Source: Pseudoroseomonas aestuarii
Lineage (GTDB): Bacteria; Pseudomonadota; Alphaproteobacteria; Acetobacterales; Acetobacteraceae
Assembly (NCBI RefSeq): GCF_042651065.1
Contig: NZ_JBHSCH010000016.1
Coordinates: 1-64,000 of the forward strand
Direction of reading: 5' to 3'
DNA length: 64,000 nt
Part shown: piece after piece, positions 16,487 to 23,702 of the stretch
Position numbering within the stretch: position 1 is the stretch's first letter
How the letters are laid out: each line of letters opens with the position of its first letter
The notes under the pieces: model-generated
Seen by the model: only the letters and a program-made list of their open reading frames with translations
Told to the model about the DNA's origin: nothing
Database searches by the model: none
Program-made: the position numbers and the translations under genes

Positions 16487-19060
16487 ATGAGCGCCCCGCC
16501 CCCCCGGCGCGGCCTGCTGTCCCGCCTGCGCGCACGGCTGCGCGGCCGGCCGGACAGCGAGCACGAGATGAGCTTCAACCGCCTGGCCTTCGCGGTGATC
16601 ATCATCCTCGTGCTGCTGGTGGACGGCTCGGCGGAGTCCCGCAGCGCGCTGCTGGTGATGGCGCTTTATGTCACGCTGGCGCTGGGCGTGCTGGGGCATA
16701 TCCTGGTCTCCCCCGGCATCTCCCAGCCGCGCCGCCTCGCCGCCCTGCTGCTCGATTGCGGCTTCCTGTCCTGGCAGCTCTTCCTGGGCGGCGAGCCGGT
16801 GGCCATGTTCTGGCCCATCTATCTGTGGGTGGTGTTCGGCAACGGCTTCCGCTTCGGGCTGCGCTGGCTGCGCATTGCCATGGCCGCGGCGCTGGCCGGC
16901 TTCGGCGGGGTCATACTCGCCACGCCCTACTGGTCCGGGCAGCCGCACCTGGCCGTCGGGCTGCTGATCGGGCTGATGATCCTGCCGCTCTACGCCGGCA
17001 CGCTGATCCGCAAGCTCTCCCTCGCCAAGCAGCAGGCGGAGGAGGCGAACAGCGCCAAATCCCTCTTCCTGGCCAGCGTCAGCCATGAGCTGCGCACCCC
17101 GCTCAACGCCATCATCGGCATGGGTGGCCTGCTGCGCGGCACCAGGCTCGATGCCGAGCAGCAGGAGATGACGCGCACGGTGGACAGCGCCGCGCGCTCC
17201 CTGCTGGCGCTGATCGACGACATCCTCGACCTGTCCCGCATCGAGGCGGGGCGGATGCCGACGGATGACGCGCCCTTCGAGGTGGCCGGGATGCTGGCCG
17301 AGCTGCGCGCCCTGATGGCCAGCCAGTGCCGCGAAAAGGGGCTGCGCTTCTCCGTCCATGCCAGCGCCCGCACCCCGCTGCGGCTGCGCGGCGACCGGCG
17401 GCACCTGCTCGAGGTGCTGCTGAACCTGGCCAGCAACGCGGTGAAATTCACCGCGACCGGCGGGGTGACGGTGACGCTGGACGCCACCCCCGCCGATGCC
17501 ACCGGCCGCCGCCTGCGCCTGAGCGCCGAGGTGACCGACACCGGCATCGGCATCGCGCCCGAGGCGCAGGAGCGCATCTTCGAGACCTTCACCCAGGCCG
17601 ATCCGAGCATCATCAACCGCTTCGGCGGCACCGGGCTGGGCCTGGCCATCTGCCGCCGGCTGGTGCGGCTGATGGGGGGCGAGATCGGCGTCCGCTCCAG
17701 CCCCGGCCTCGGCAGCACCTTCCATTTCGACCTGCTGCTGGACCCGGCGGAGCCGGTGGCGCCCGCGAGCCTGGCGGGGCTGGCCGCGGTGCTGCTGGAC
17801 CCGGCGCCGATCCGCGCCGCCGCGCTGACCGAGACGCTGGCCAGCCTCGGCATCGAGGTTCGCCACGCCGCCACTCCGGCGGAGGCCGCCACCCTGCTGC
17901 GCGCCCGGCCCGAGGGGCCGGAGGGGCGCTGCCTGCTGCTCACCTATGACGGCCCCGGAAACATCCTGCCGCCCGAGACGCCGGCGCATCCCCGCGTGCT
18001 GATCACCCCCCTGCCCCAGGGGCTGGCGCCGGAGCCGATGCGGCGCGAGCATGTCACGGCGCTGCGGCCCGAGGCCGCGCCGGACGAGATCGCCCATGCG
18101 CTGCGCCTGGCCCTGGCGCTCAGCCCCCGCCCCGCCGCGCCGGCGGAAGCCGCTCCCGGCGCCGGGCCAGAGGGCGCGGCGGCGCCGGGTTCCGCCCAGC
18201 CGGGCCCCGCCCAGCCGGGCACGGCTCAGCCCGGTGCTCCCATCGCGCTGCCGGGGCGGCGCCTGCGCGTGCTGGTCGCGGATGACAGCCGGGTGAACCA
18301 GCGCGTCGTCGCCAAGATCCTGGAGCGCGCCGGCCACGAGGCCCGGCTGGCCGATGATGGCGACGCCGCGCTCGACATGCTGGAGCAGGAGGCGGACAGC
18401 TTCGACCTGGTGCTGATGGACGTGAACATGCCGGGGCTGGACGGCATCGAGGCGACCAAGCTGTTCCGCGTCATGGCGCTGGGCCAGCCGCACCTGCCCA
18501 TCCTGGCGCTGACCGCCGACGCCACGGAGGAAAGCGCCCGCCGCTGTGCCGAGGCGGGCATGGACGGGCATGTGATCAAGCCCGTGCAGCCGGAGGAATT
18601 GCTGCGGATCGTCGAGGCCAATGCCCGGCCGCCGCGCGGCGGCACGGCCGGGGCCGCGGCGCCGGTGGCCGACATCGCCTCCCATCCCCGCTTCCGCATG
18701 ACCACCCCGGCGCTGGACACCGAGACGCTGGAGAATCTCCGCAAGCTCGGCGGCGAGGAGTTCGTGGACGGGCTGGCGCGGGACTTCCTGTCCGACGCGG
18801 CGGAGCTGATCGAGTCGATCTCCGCCGCTGCCATCGCCGGCGATGCGCCGCGCTTCCATGCGGAGGCGCACGCCCTGCGCAGCAGCGCCGCCAACATCGG
18901 CGCCGCCGCGCTGTGCCGCCTGTGCGAGGAGTGGCGCAAGATGGGGCGGGAGGCGCTGATGCGGGAGGGGGCGGAGCTCGCGCTGCGCGCCAGGGCCGAG
19001 CTGGACCGCACGCGCCGCGCCTTGCTCCAGGAAGTGGACCCGCAAAGTCACCGCGGCTGA
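16487..19060 (+). CDS. rpfC: RpfC-like hybrid sensor histidine kinase
   Basis: 857 residues. About five or six membrane segments (residues 30-175) with very short loops, like the RpfC sensor; then a HisKA domain with SHELRTPLN (His200), an HATPase with NAVKF and DTGIGI/GGTGLGL boxes, a degenerate receiver-like stretch, an Ala/Pro/Gln linker made of short repeats (near 565-585), a REC domain with Asp645 in LMDVNMPGLDG, and a C-terminal HPt domain with His795 in HALRSSAANIGA. This is a complete four-step phosphorelay (H-D-H) ending on a separate REC protein, most simply the preceding gene product. Start ATG 16487 lies 7 bases after the upstream stop. In Xanthomonas RpfC also binds and restrains RpfF, which here is convergent. 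Confidence 0.88.
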   Translation: MSAPPPRRGLLSRLRARLRGRPDSEHEMSFNRLAFAVIIILVLLVDGSAESRSALLVMALYVTLALGVLGHILVSPGISQPRRLAALLLDCGFLSWQLFLGGEPVAMFWPIYLWVVFGNGFRFGLRWLRIAMAAALAGFGGVILATPYWSGQPHLAVGLLIGLMILPLYAGTLIRKLSLAKQQAEEANSAKSLFLASVSHELRTPLNAIIGMGGLLRGTRLDAEQQEMTRTVDSAARSLLALIDDILDLSRIEAGRMPTDDAPFEVAGMLAELRALMASQCREKGLRFSVHASARTPLRLRGDRRHLLEVLLNLASNAVKFTATGGVTVTLDATPADATGRRLRLSAEVTDTGIGIAPEAQERIFETFTQADPSIINRFGGTGLGLAICRRLVRLMGGEIGVRSSPGLGSTFHFDLLLDPAEPVAPASLAGLAAVLLDPAPIRAAALTETLASLGIEVRHAATPAEAATLLRARPEGPEGRCLLLTYDGPGNILPPETPAHPRVLITPLPQGLAPEPMRREHVTALRPEAAPDEIAHALRLALALSPRPAAPAEAAPGAGPEGAAAPGSAQPGPAQPGTAQPGAPIALPGRRLRVLVADDSRVNQRVVAKILERAGHEARLADDGDAALDMLEQEADSFDLVLMDVNMPGLDGIEATKLFRVMALGQPHLPILALTADATEESARRCAEAGMDGHVIKPVQPEELLRIVEANARPPRGGTAGAAAPVADIASHPRFRMTTPALDTETLENLRKLGGEEFVDGLARDFLSDAAELIESISAAAIAGDAPRFHAEAHALRSSAANIGAAALCRLCEEWRKMGREALMREGAELALRARAELDRTRRALLQEVDPQSHRG

Positions 19061-19123
19061 GCGCCCCTCCCCTGGCGCGCAGCCCCGACCGACCCTGGCG
19101 GGCGCCCGTCCGGCGCGTTGCCT

Positions 19124-20083
19124 TCACTCCGCCGCGGTCGCGAGGCCGGGGGAGCCGATCCCGCCCAGGCGCCGCTCCTGCGCCGCCACCAGGCGGCCCA
19201 TCTTCTTCAGGTCCGTCTCGCCGAGGTTCATCGCAGCGGCGGCCCACATCTCCACCACGTCGCGCAGCTCCTCCAGCGTCACCGGGTTCACCCGCCGGCG
19301 GGCGCGGTAGAGGGTGGTGTGCGCGTTGTGCTTGCGGCTGTGGCGGGCGATGTAGTCGCGCGCCGTCGCCTCGCCCTCGCCATCCTCGGACAGCACGTCC
19401 ACCACGCCCATCGCGTGCAGCTCCTCGGCGCCGTAGAGGCGGCCGGAGGTGATCATCTCCTCCGCCCGCTTCCGGTCCAGCCGGCGCGAGAGGAAGCTGT
19501 AGGCGCCCATGCCGGGGAACATGTTGAACAGGATCTCCGGCAGGCCGAGCTTGGCGCTGCGCTCGGCCACGATCAGGTCGAAGGAGAGGGCGTGCTCGAA
19601 TCCGCCGCCCAGCGCGTCGCCCTGCACCAGCGCCATGGTCACCATGGGCAGGCCGAAGGCGATGTGGTTGCGGTGGATGGCCTCGACGGCGATGTGGCCG
19701 TAGCGCACCAGGGAGGCATGGTCGCGCGAGCGGATGCGCTCGGCGAAATGGGCCAGGTCGCCGCCGAGGTTGTAGATGCCCGGCACCGCCGAGGCCATCA
19801 CGAACCACTCGGACGGCGCCTGCCCCGCCGCCGCGTGCTCGGCGTGGAAGCGGGCCATGATGTCCTGCATGCGGTGCACGTCCTGCATCAGGGCCAGGGT
19901 GTAGCTCGGCCGGCCCTGGGGACGCATGGTGCACCAGGCGGTGCGGGTCCCGGCCTCCAGCCGCAGCTCGAGGTTGTCGAGGCGCGCCTCCATCGGCAGC
20001 GGGCTGGAAGCGGCGCCCAGGGCGGCCTCGCGGCCGATGGCGTTGCTATCGGCCTGCGGAGCGGTGGTGCGATCGAAGTACAT
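19124..20083 (-). CDS. rpfF: RpfF-like DSF synthase (crotonase family)
   Basis: 319 residues, slightly longer than Xanthomonas RpfF. The crotonase fold makes cis-2-unsaturated fatty acid signals from acyl-ACP by dehydration and thioester cleavage. Family hallmarks are YNLGGDLAHF (oxyanion hole), VQGDALGGGFEHALSFD and GLPEILFNMFPGMGAYSF. The two catalytic glutamates fall at Glu163 and Glu183, 20 residues apart as in Xanthomonas RpfF (141 and 161). AGGAGAA precedes the ATG at 20083. The gene is convergent with the rpfC-like gene, 63 bases apart, as in the Xanthomonas rpf cluster. General enoyl-CoA hydratase is the alternative, but the full-length match to RpfF blocks and the context argue against it. 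Confidence 0.87.
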   Translation of the reverse strand: MYFDRTTAPQADSNAIGREAALGAASSPLPMEARLDNLELRLEAGTRTAWCTMRPQGRPSYTLALMQDVHRMQDIMARFHAEHAAAGQAPSEWFVMASAVPGIYNLGGDLAHFAERIRSRDHASLVRYGHIAVEAIHRNHIAFGLPMVTMALVQGDALGGGFEHALSFDLIVAERSAKLGLPEILFNMFPGMGAYSFLSRRLDRKRAEEMITSGRLYGAEELHAMGVVDVLSEDGEGEATARDYIARHSRKHNAHTTLYRARRRVNPVTLEELRDVVEMWAAAAMNLGETDLKKMGRLVAAQERRLGGIGSPGLATAAE

Positions 20084-20240
20084 GCGGATTCTCCTGCGGG
20101 ACGGCCGTGCCGCCCCTATTGGACGAGACGCCCATCCGCCGACCGCCGGCAGATGTGAAGGCGAAGCTCGCTGGCGCCATCCTAGCGTCGTGTGGCGCCT
20201 GCGCGCCCACGCCGCATCGCGGCAGCTTCGCCCTCTTTCC

Positions 20241-20265
20241 GCAACTTCCCACGCCGGGGGGTGTT
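20241..20265 (+). promoter_or_regulatory. Weak EcfG-like promoter before the sigma gene
   Basis: GCAAC (20241-20245), 16 bases, TGTT (20262-20265), 33 bases before the ATG of the EcfG-like sigma factor. Two of nine positions differ from GGAAC-N16-CGTT, so this is only suggestive of autoregulation. Confidence 0.25.
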
Positions 20266-20297
20266 TCCCGTTTGTCTCCGCTGCAAGACAGGTCACA

Positions 20298-20867
20298 ATG
20301 ATTCAGATCGACGACGAGCTTCTCGGCTGTCTCCCTGATCTCCGCGCCTATGCACGTTCTCTGACGCGCAACCGTCATGATGCGGATGATCTGGTGCAGG
20401 ATGCCGTGCTTCGCATCCTCCACGCGGCCGATCGTTACCAGCCAGGAACAAACTTCAAGGCCTGGGCGTTCACGATCCTCCGCAACCGCTTCCTCAACGA
20501 ATTCGTCGCGAAGCGCAAAGCCACCCGGGAGTTCGACGAAGGGGAGATGGAGCGCGTGCCGGTCGGGGCACGGCAGGAGGACGGGCTGGAGCTTTCAGAT
20601 TTCCAGCGGATCTTCCACCGGCTTCCGGAGGACCAGCGTTCGATCCTCACCCTCGTCGCCGGCTCCAACATGCCCTACGAGGATGTGGCGAGGGTGCTCA
20701 ACTGCGCCGTGGGAACCGTCAAGAGCCGCGTCCACCGCGCCCGCTCCGCCCTGCTGGCATTGCTGGAGGAGGAAAAGCTGCAGCGTTCCGTGCCACAGCG
20801 CCGCATGGCGCTCCGTCCCAGCGCCCGCGCCCTGGCCGCCGAGGAACAGCGCCGGCTGAGCTTCTGA
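20298..20867 (+). CDS. EcfG-like (ECF15) RNA polymerase sigma factor
   Basis: 189 residues. Region 2 (about 10-75) reads LPDLRAYARSLTRNRHDADDLVQ, then PGTNFKAWAFTILRNRF. Region 4 (about 110-165) reads LPEDQRSILTLVAGSNMPYEDVA, then CAVGTVKSRVHRAR. The PGTN-(K/R)AW-FTILRN and CAVGT(I/V)KSRV blocks and the ELSDFQ/LPxDQR spacing resemble EcfG, the general stress sigma factor of alphaproteobacteria, more than generic ECF factors. No NepR anti-sigma or PhyR gene is adjacent, so it may be a secondary EcfG paralogue or have its regulators elsewhere. It is divergent from rpfF. Genes with EcfG-type promoters follow within 3 kb. Confidence 0.85.
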   Translation: MIQIDDELLGCLPDLRAYARSLTRNRHDADDLVQDAVLRILHAADRYQPGTNFKAWAFTILRNRFLNEFVAKRKATREFDEGEMERVPVGARQEDGLELSDFQRIFHRLPEDQRSILTLVAGSNMPYEDVARVLNCAVGTVKSRVHRARSALLALLEEEKLQRSVPQRRMALRPSARALAAEEQRRLSF

Positions 20868-20952
20868 AACCTCCCCTGCTTCGGTCTGCCCCCATGGTCC
20901 CGGGTAGTCCGGGGCAGCGTGGAGGCATTTCCCTCCCCGTCCCCCGCCGGCC

Positions 20953-21360
20953 TCAGAGGCCGTCACGGGATCCGTAGGGCGAGGGGCCGTAATAGCCGCG
21001 CACACGGCCGCTCCACAGCTCATCGGACCAGTCCACCGTCTCGCCCGCCTTGTAGGAGGGCGCATCGGCCAGTTGCTCTTCCGTCACGTCGACCACGTAT
21101 CCGCCCAGCCCGACATCGTAGCGGAGCTGGTTCCAAGGCAGCGGAAAATGCGAGCCGCCGAAGCCGAGGAAGCCACCGAAGGACAGGACGGCGTACTCGA
21201 CCCGGCCCTGCACCTTGTCGATCATCAGCGTGTCGATCGAGCCCAGCCTGTTGCCGGAGGTGTCGTAGACCGCGGTGCCCTCTACCCGGTCGGAGGCAAT
21301 GAGCGCGGCGCGATCCTGGCGGGCAGCGGCGCCGGGCTGATTCTGGATCGGTTCTGACAT
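20953..21360 (-). CDS. PRC-barrel domain protein
   Basis: 135 residues. A single PRC-barrel (about 20-100: VEGTAVYDTSGNRLGSIDTLMIDKVQGRVEYAVLSFGG shows the domain, cited in parts: GTAVYD, GSIDTLMID, VEYAVLSFGG), with HFPLPWNQLRYD typical of the stress-associated PRC group. The C-terminal tail is rich in Tyr, Gly and Ser. It has no signal peptide. Start ATG 21360 has GGGAGAGG upstream. A full EcfG-type promoter lies about 40 bases upstream on the same strand. Proteins of this family are common in general-stress regulons, but the molecular role is unknown. Confidence 0.85.
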   Translation of the reverse strand: MSEPIQNQPGAAARQDRAALIASDRVEGTAVYDTSGNRLGSIDTLMIDKVQGRVEYAVLSFGGFLGFGGSHFPLPWNQLRYDVGLGGYVVDVTEEQLADAPSYKAGETVDWSDELWSGRVRGYYGPSPYGSRDGL

Positions 21361-21398
21361 GGAAACCTCTCCCACTGGTTGTTTGTCTCGCGGGGAAT

Positions 21399-21423
21399 AA
21401 CGCGGCGGCCGGTTCATGGTTCC
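21399..21423 (-). promoter_or_regulatory. EcfG-type promoter of the PRC-barrel gene
   Basis: On the minus strand GGAAC (21423-21419), 16 bases, CGTT (21402-21399): a perfect match to the alphaproteobacterial general-stress promoter consensus. The predicted start of transcription is about 30 bases before the ATG at 21360. Confidence 0.65.
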
Positions 21424-21523
21424 ACCGCAACCTGCAACTCTGCCCAGGCCGAGGCTTTTTCCCAGCATCACGGGCGCATCCCTTTCGCGGGAGCATCCCG
21501 TCTGCCAGAGGAGTTCCACAGGT

Positions 21524-21727
21524 ATGTCCGATACCAAGAATGACCCTCCCGCGCGCGAGCGGGTGATCGAGCCGCCGCCGGGACATCACAGCGCCCCGAT
21601 GCCGGACAAGCCCATCGACACCACCCAGGCACGCCAGGGCGTCACCTTCGGCCACATGCGCTGGGTGCTGCTGATCTCGCTCGTGCTGGTGATCGTCGCC
21701 TTCGCGCTGGCCGCCGCCTTCAGCTGA
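21524..21727 (+). CDS. Small single-pass membrane protein
   Basis: 67 residues. A hydrophilic, Pro- and charge-rich N-terminal half (with EPPPGHHSAP) is followed by one C-terminal membrane helix (WVLLISLVLVIVAFALAAAF) that ends the protein, i.e. a tail anchor. AGAGGAG precedes the ATG at 21524. It is divergent from the PRC-barrel gene. A weak EcfG-like pattern (GCAAC-N16-CTTT, 21434-21458) lies upstream. Unknown function; by context a stress-related envelope microprotein. Confidence 0.6.
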   Translation: MSDTKNDPPARERVIEPPPGHHSAPMPDKPIDTTQARQGVTFGHMRWVLLISLVLVIVAFALAAAFS

Positions 21728-21799
21728 CCGAAGGCGATGGCTGCGGGAGCAATCACAGGGAAGTTTTCGGGGGGGAGTGGCCGAGCTGGCCCTGCAACC

Positions 21800-21824
21800 G
21801 GAACTTGGCCACGGCGGAGCGGTT
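21800..21824 (+). promoter_or_regulatory. Near-consensus EcfG-type promoter of the KGG gene
   Basis: GGAAC (21800-21804), 16 bases, GGTT (21821-21824): one mismatch to GGAAC-N16-CGTT. It lies about 90 bases before the ATG at 21913. Confidence 0.45.
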
Positions 21825-21912
21825 GATGGCAAGCCTGGGCCAAGCGGTGCCGGGCTTCGTTGTCCACCTCCGGCCGTGTGGCAAGCCGCGCGGCTCCCGA
21901 AGGGAGTTTCCC

Positions 21913-22203
21913 ATGTCCCAGTCCCGCACCGGCAGTGGCAAGCAAGGCTTCGCATCAATGGATGAGGCGAAGCAGCGCACCATTGCTTCCAAGGGCGGCC
22001 AGAGCGTGCCCGCCGCCAAGCGGAGCTTCGCGCAGGATCCGGCCCTTGCCGCCGAGGCCGGCCGCAAGGGTGGCCAGGCCGTGCAGGCTGCCGACCGGTC
22101 CTTCTCGCGCGATCGCACCCTCGCCGCGCAGGCGGGCCGCAAGGGCGGCCAGGCCACGCACGGCCGCACGCAGCAGAAGAGCCCGCCTTCCGACGAAACC
22201 TGA
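21913..22203 (+). CDS. KGG-repeat stress protein
   Basis: 96 residues, highly hydrophilic and basic. Three KGG units (SKGGQS, AGRKGGQA, AGRKGGQA) are separated by RSFAQDPALAA and RSFSRDRTLAA-type segments that mark the stress-induced KGG family (PF10685, con-10/GsiB-like hydrophilins). AAGGGAG precedes the ATG. Members are small, probably disordered proteins that accumulate in desiccation, starvation or general stress; the mechanism is not established. A near-consensus EcfG promoter is upstream and a strong GC hairpin follows the stop. Confidence 0.85.
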   Translation: MSQSRTGSGKQGFASMDEAKQRTIASKGGQSVPAAKRSFAQDPALAAEAGRKGGQAVQAADRSFSRDRTLAAQAGRKGGQATHGRTQQKSPPSDET

Positions 22204-22211
22204 GACGCTGG

Positions 22212-22229
22212 CCGGCGCGGCAGCGCCGG
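22212..22229 (+). terminator. GC hairpin after the KGG gene
   Basis: CCGGCGC (22212-22218), loop GGCA, GCGCCGG (22223-22229), 8 bases after the KGG stop. Strong 7-bp stem without a T run, so intrinsic termination is uncertain; it may instead protect the mRNA end. Confidence 0.35.
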
Positions 22230-22265
22230 TCCGCCCTCCCCCAACCGGCCCCGCAGGAGCCTTCC

Positions 22266-22478
22266 ATGGCCATCGACAGCATCGTGCCCCTGACCACCCG
22301 TTCCGCCGCCGACAGCCCCTCCTACGCTCTGCGCGCCGCGCTGGCGGAGCGTCTGGCGGCGCATCGGCAGATGGCGCGGGAAGCCGGCGCGGTGCTGACG
22401 CAGCTGCGGCCGCGCCCCGAGGTGGAGCGCGACCGCGGCATGGCCCTGATGCCGGCCAAAGTGGCCAGCGCCGCCTGA
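22266..22478 (+). CDS. Hypothetical small protein
   Basis: 70 residues, no recognised family. The middle (ALRAALAERLAAHRQMAREAG) is predicted to be an amphipathic helix; there is no membrane segment or signal. AGGAG lies just before the ATG. The next gene starts 19 bases after its stop, so they are probably cotranscribed. The clean ribosome site and position inside a stress-gene block support it being real. Confidence 0.5.
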   Translation: MAIDSIVPLTTRSAADSPSYALRAALAERLAAHRQMAREAGAVLTQLRPRPEVERDRGMALMPAKVASAA

Positions 22479-22497
22479 ACGGGGCAAGGAGCCAGAC

Positions 22498-22800
22498 ATG
22501 TCCAACACCCGCCCCCCGCCGCGTCCGCCCCATGGCGATGGAGAGGCTGAGGCCCCGGAGGGGCAGCGCGCGGCGAAGCAGGCCCAGCTGACGCCGGAAA
22601 CCGGAGCCGGTGGCGTGGCTCCGAGGGACCCGGCCAACGCTCCCTCGGAACCCAGCCCGGAACCTCCCTCGCCCGGCACCTCGCACGAGCAGGACCCCGA
22701 TCCGAAGCCCTTGCCGGAAGAGGCGCAGCGGCAACTGCCCGACACCCAGTACGGCAAGGCCGGCCCGATGAACCCGCCCCCCGAGACGACCAAGCCCTGA
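22498..22800 (+). CDS. Hypothetical Pro-rich disordered protein
   Basis: 100 residues, almost entirely Pro, Glu, Ala, Gly and Gln with no hydrophobic core, so intrinsically disordered. The start is MSNTRPPPRPP and the end is PPPETTKP. AAGGAG precedes the ATG at 22498. No family recognised. Its composition and neighbours suggest a hydrophilin-like stress protein, which is inference. Low-complexity coding in GC-rich DNA could also be a false gene, but the ribosome site and spacing argue for it. Confidence 0.45.
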   Translation: MSNTRPPPRPPHGDGEAEAPEGQRAAKQAQLTPETGAGGVAPRDPANAPSEPSPEPPSPGTSHEQDPDPKPLPEEAQRQLPDTQYGKAGPMNPPPETTKP

Positions 22801-22838
22801 GGAGCGGAATCGGGGAGGCGCGCCCGCGGCCATGCCCT

Positions 22839-22870
22839 GTGCCGGGCCGGCAGGGTGCCGGGCCGGCAGG
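22839..22870. repeat. Two tandem copies of a 16-bp unit
   Basis: GTGCCGGGCCGGCAGG at 22839-22854 is repeated exactly at 22855-22870, 38 bases after the stop of the Pro-rich protein gene. Each unit contains the palindrome GCCGGGCCGGC in part, so the pair can fold. It may act as the 3' end of that transcript. Confidence 0.6.
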
Positions 22871-22927
22871 GCCTCCCCTTCGTCCGACTCCGGCCCTGCC
22901 GAGATCACGCTCGTGGGCGGCCAAGCT

Positions 22928-22953
22928 GGAACGATCGGCGGGTCTCGGGCGTT
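22928..22953 (+). promoter_or_regulatory. EcfG-type promoter of the DUF2383 gene
   Basis: GGAAC (22928-22932), 17 bases, CGTT (22950-22953): a perfect match to the two boxes with the longer accepted spacer. The ATG of the DUF2383 gene is 53 bases further on. Confidence 0.6.
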
Positions 22954-23005
22954 CTTCCGGCAGAGCGGCCGTGCCCAGCATGGCCCTGGAAGCTGGAGAA
23001 CAGGC

Positions 23006-23644
23006 ATGACAACAAGCGAAGATAAGATGGTCGCCGCCGCCGACGGGATCGAGCCCTCCGCCCTCAAGACCCTCAGCGCCTACCTGCATGACAGCCACCG
23101 CGGCTACGACCAGGGCCGCCGCCTGACCCATGACCGGTTCCTCCGTATCGAGTTCACGGAACTCGCGGAGAAGCGCGAGAAGATGGCGCAGGATGTGGAC
23201 GCCCTGCTGCGGCAGCATGACGAGGCGCCGCGCAAGGGCGGCAGCACGCTGGGGGCGGCGCACCGTGCCTTCCTCGACCTGAAGGGTACGCTGTTCGGCC
23301 AGGGCCGGCTGCGGGTGCTGCGCGAGGTGGTGCGCGGCGAGGCGGCGCTGGAAGATGCCTATGACGAGGCCCTGGCCGCCGACCTGCCGGTGGAGGCACG
23401 CCAGTTGCTGCAGCGCCAGCACCGCCAGGTGCGCGCCACGCGCGACCGCTATGCCGCCATGCTGGACCATGATGAGCCGCAGGAGCAGGCGCTGGCCCTG
23501 CAAGGCAGCGGGCTGGTCGCGCGCTTCAACCGCCTGACCCAGCCGGTGACGAGCAACCCGATCCTCTCCGCCATCGTCGTCACCGCCGTGTCCGTGCTGA
23601 CGGCGCGGCTGCTGCGGAGCCGCTCCTCCCACCGCTACCGCTGA
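23006..23644 (+). CDS. DUF2383 / PA2169-family four-helix protein with tail anchor
   Basis: 212 residues. The first 150 residues form the ferritin-like four-helix bundle of the PA2169/DUF2383 family: LKTLSAYLHDSHRGYDQG near the start, RFLRIEFTELAEKREKMAQ, then GAAHRAFLDLKG and AALEDAYDEAL helices. A single C-terminal hydrophobic segment (PILSAIVVTAVSVLTARLL) and a basic tail suggest membrane attachment, which is not universal in the family. GGAGAA precedes the ATG at 23006. Function unknown; members are often stress-induced. The EcfG-type promoter upstream agrees. Confidence 0.82.
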   Translation: MTTSEDKMVAAADGIEPSALKTLSAYLHDSHRGYDQGRRLTHDRFLRIEFTELAEKREKMAQDVDALLRQHDEAPRKGGSTLGAAHRAFLDLKGTLFGQGRLRVLREVVRGEAALEDAYDEALAADLPVEARQLLQRQHRQVRATRDRYAAMLDHDEPQEQALALQGSGLVARFNRLTQPVTSNPILSAIVVTAVSVLTARLLRSRSSHRYR

Positions 23645-23654
23645 GCAGGATGCA

Positions 23655-23676
23655 GGGGGAAGGCAGCGCCTCCCCC
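23655..23676. terminator. Hairpin between convergent DUF2383 and egtD genes
   Basis: GGGGG-A-AGGC, loop AGC, then GCCT-CCCCC (23668-23676): a 9-bp stem with one bulged A. It lies 10 bases after the DUF2383 stop and 27 bases beyond the egtD stop, so it could serve both transcripts. No T run. Confidence 0.35.
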
Positions 23677-23702
23677 CATCCGCCGGCCTCCCCTCCTGCG
23701 GC

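Noticed and set aside
14206..19051. Long minus-strand frames (799 and 967 residues) opposite the DSF-locus genes
   Set aside because: Antisense shadows of intact REC, GGDEF, EAL and kinase domains; composition is typical of reversed GC-rich coding DNA.
19124..20083. Ordinary enoyl-CoA hydratase annotation for the crotonase gene
   Set aside because: The RpfF-specific blocks (YNLGGDLAHF, LPEILFNMFPGMGAYSF), the Glu spacing and the adjacent RpfC-like kinase favour DSF synthase.
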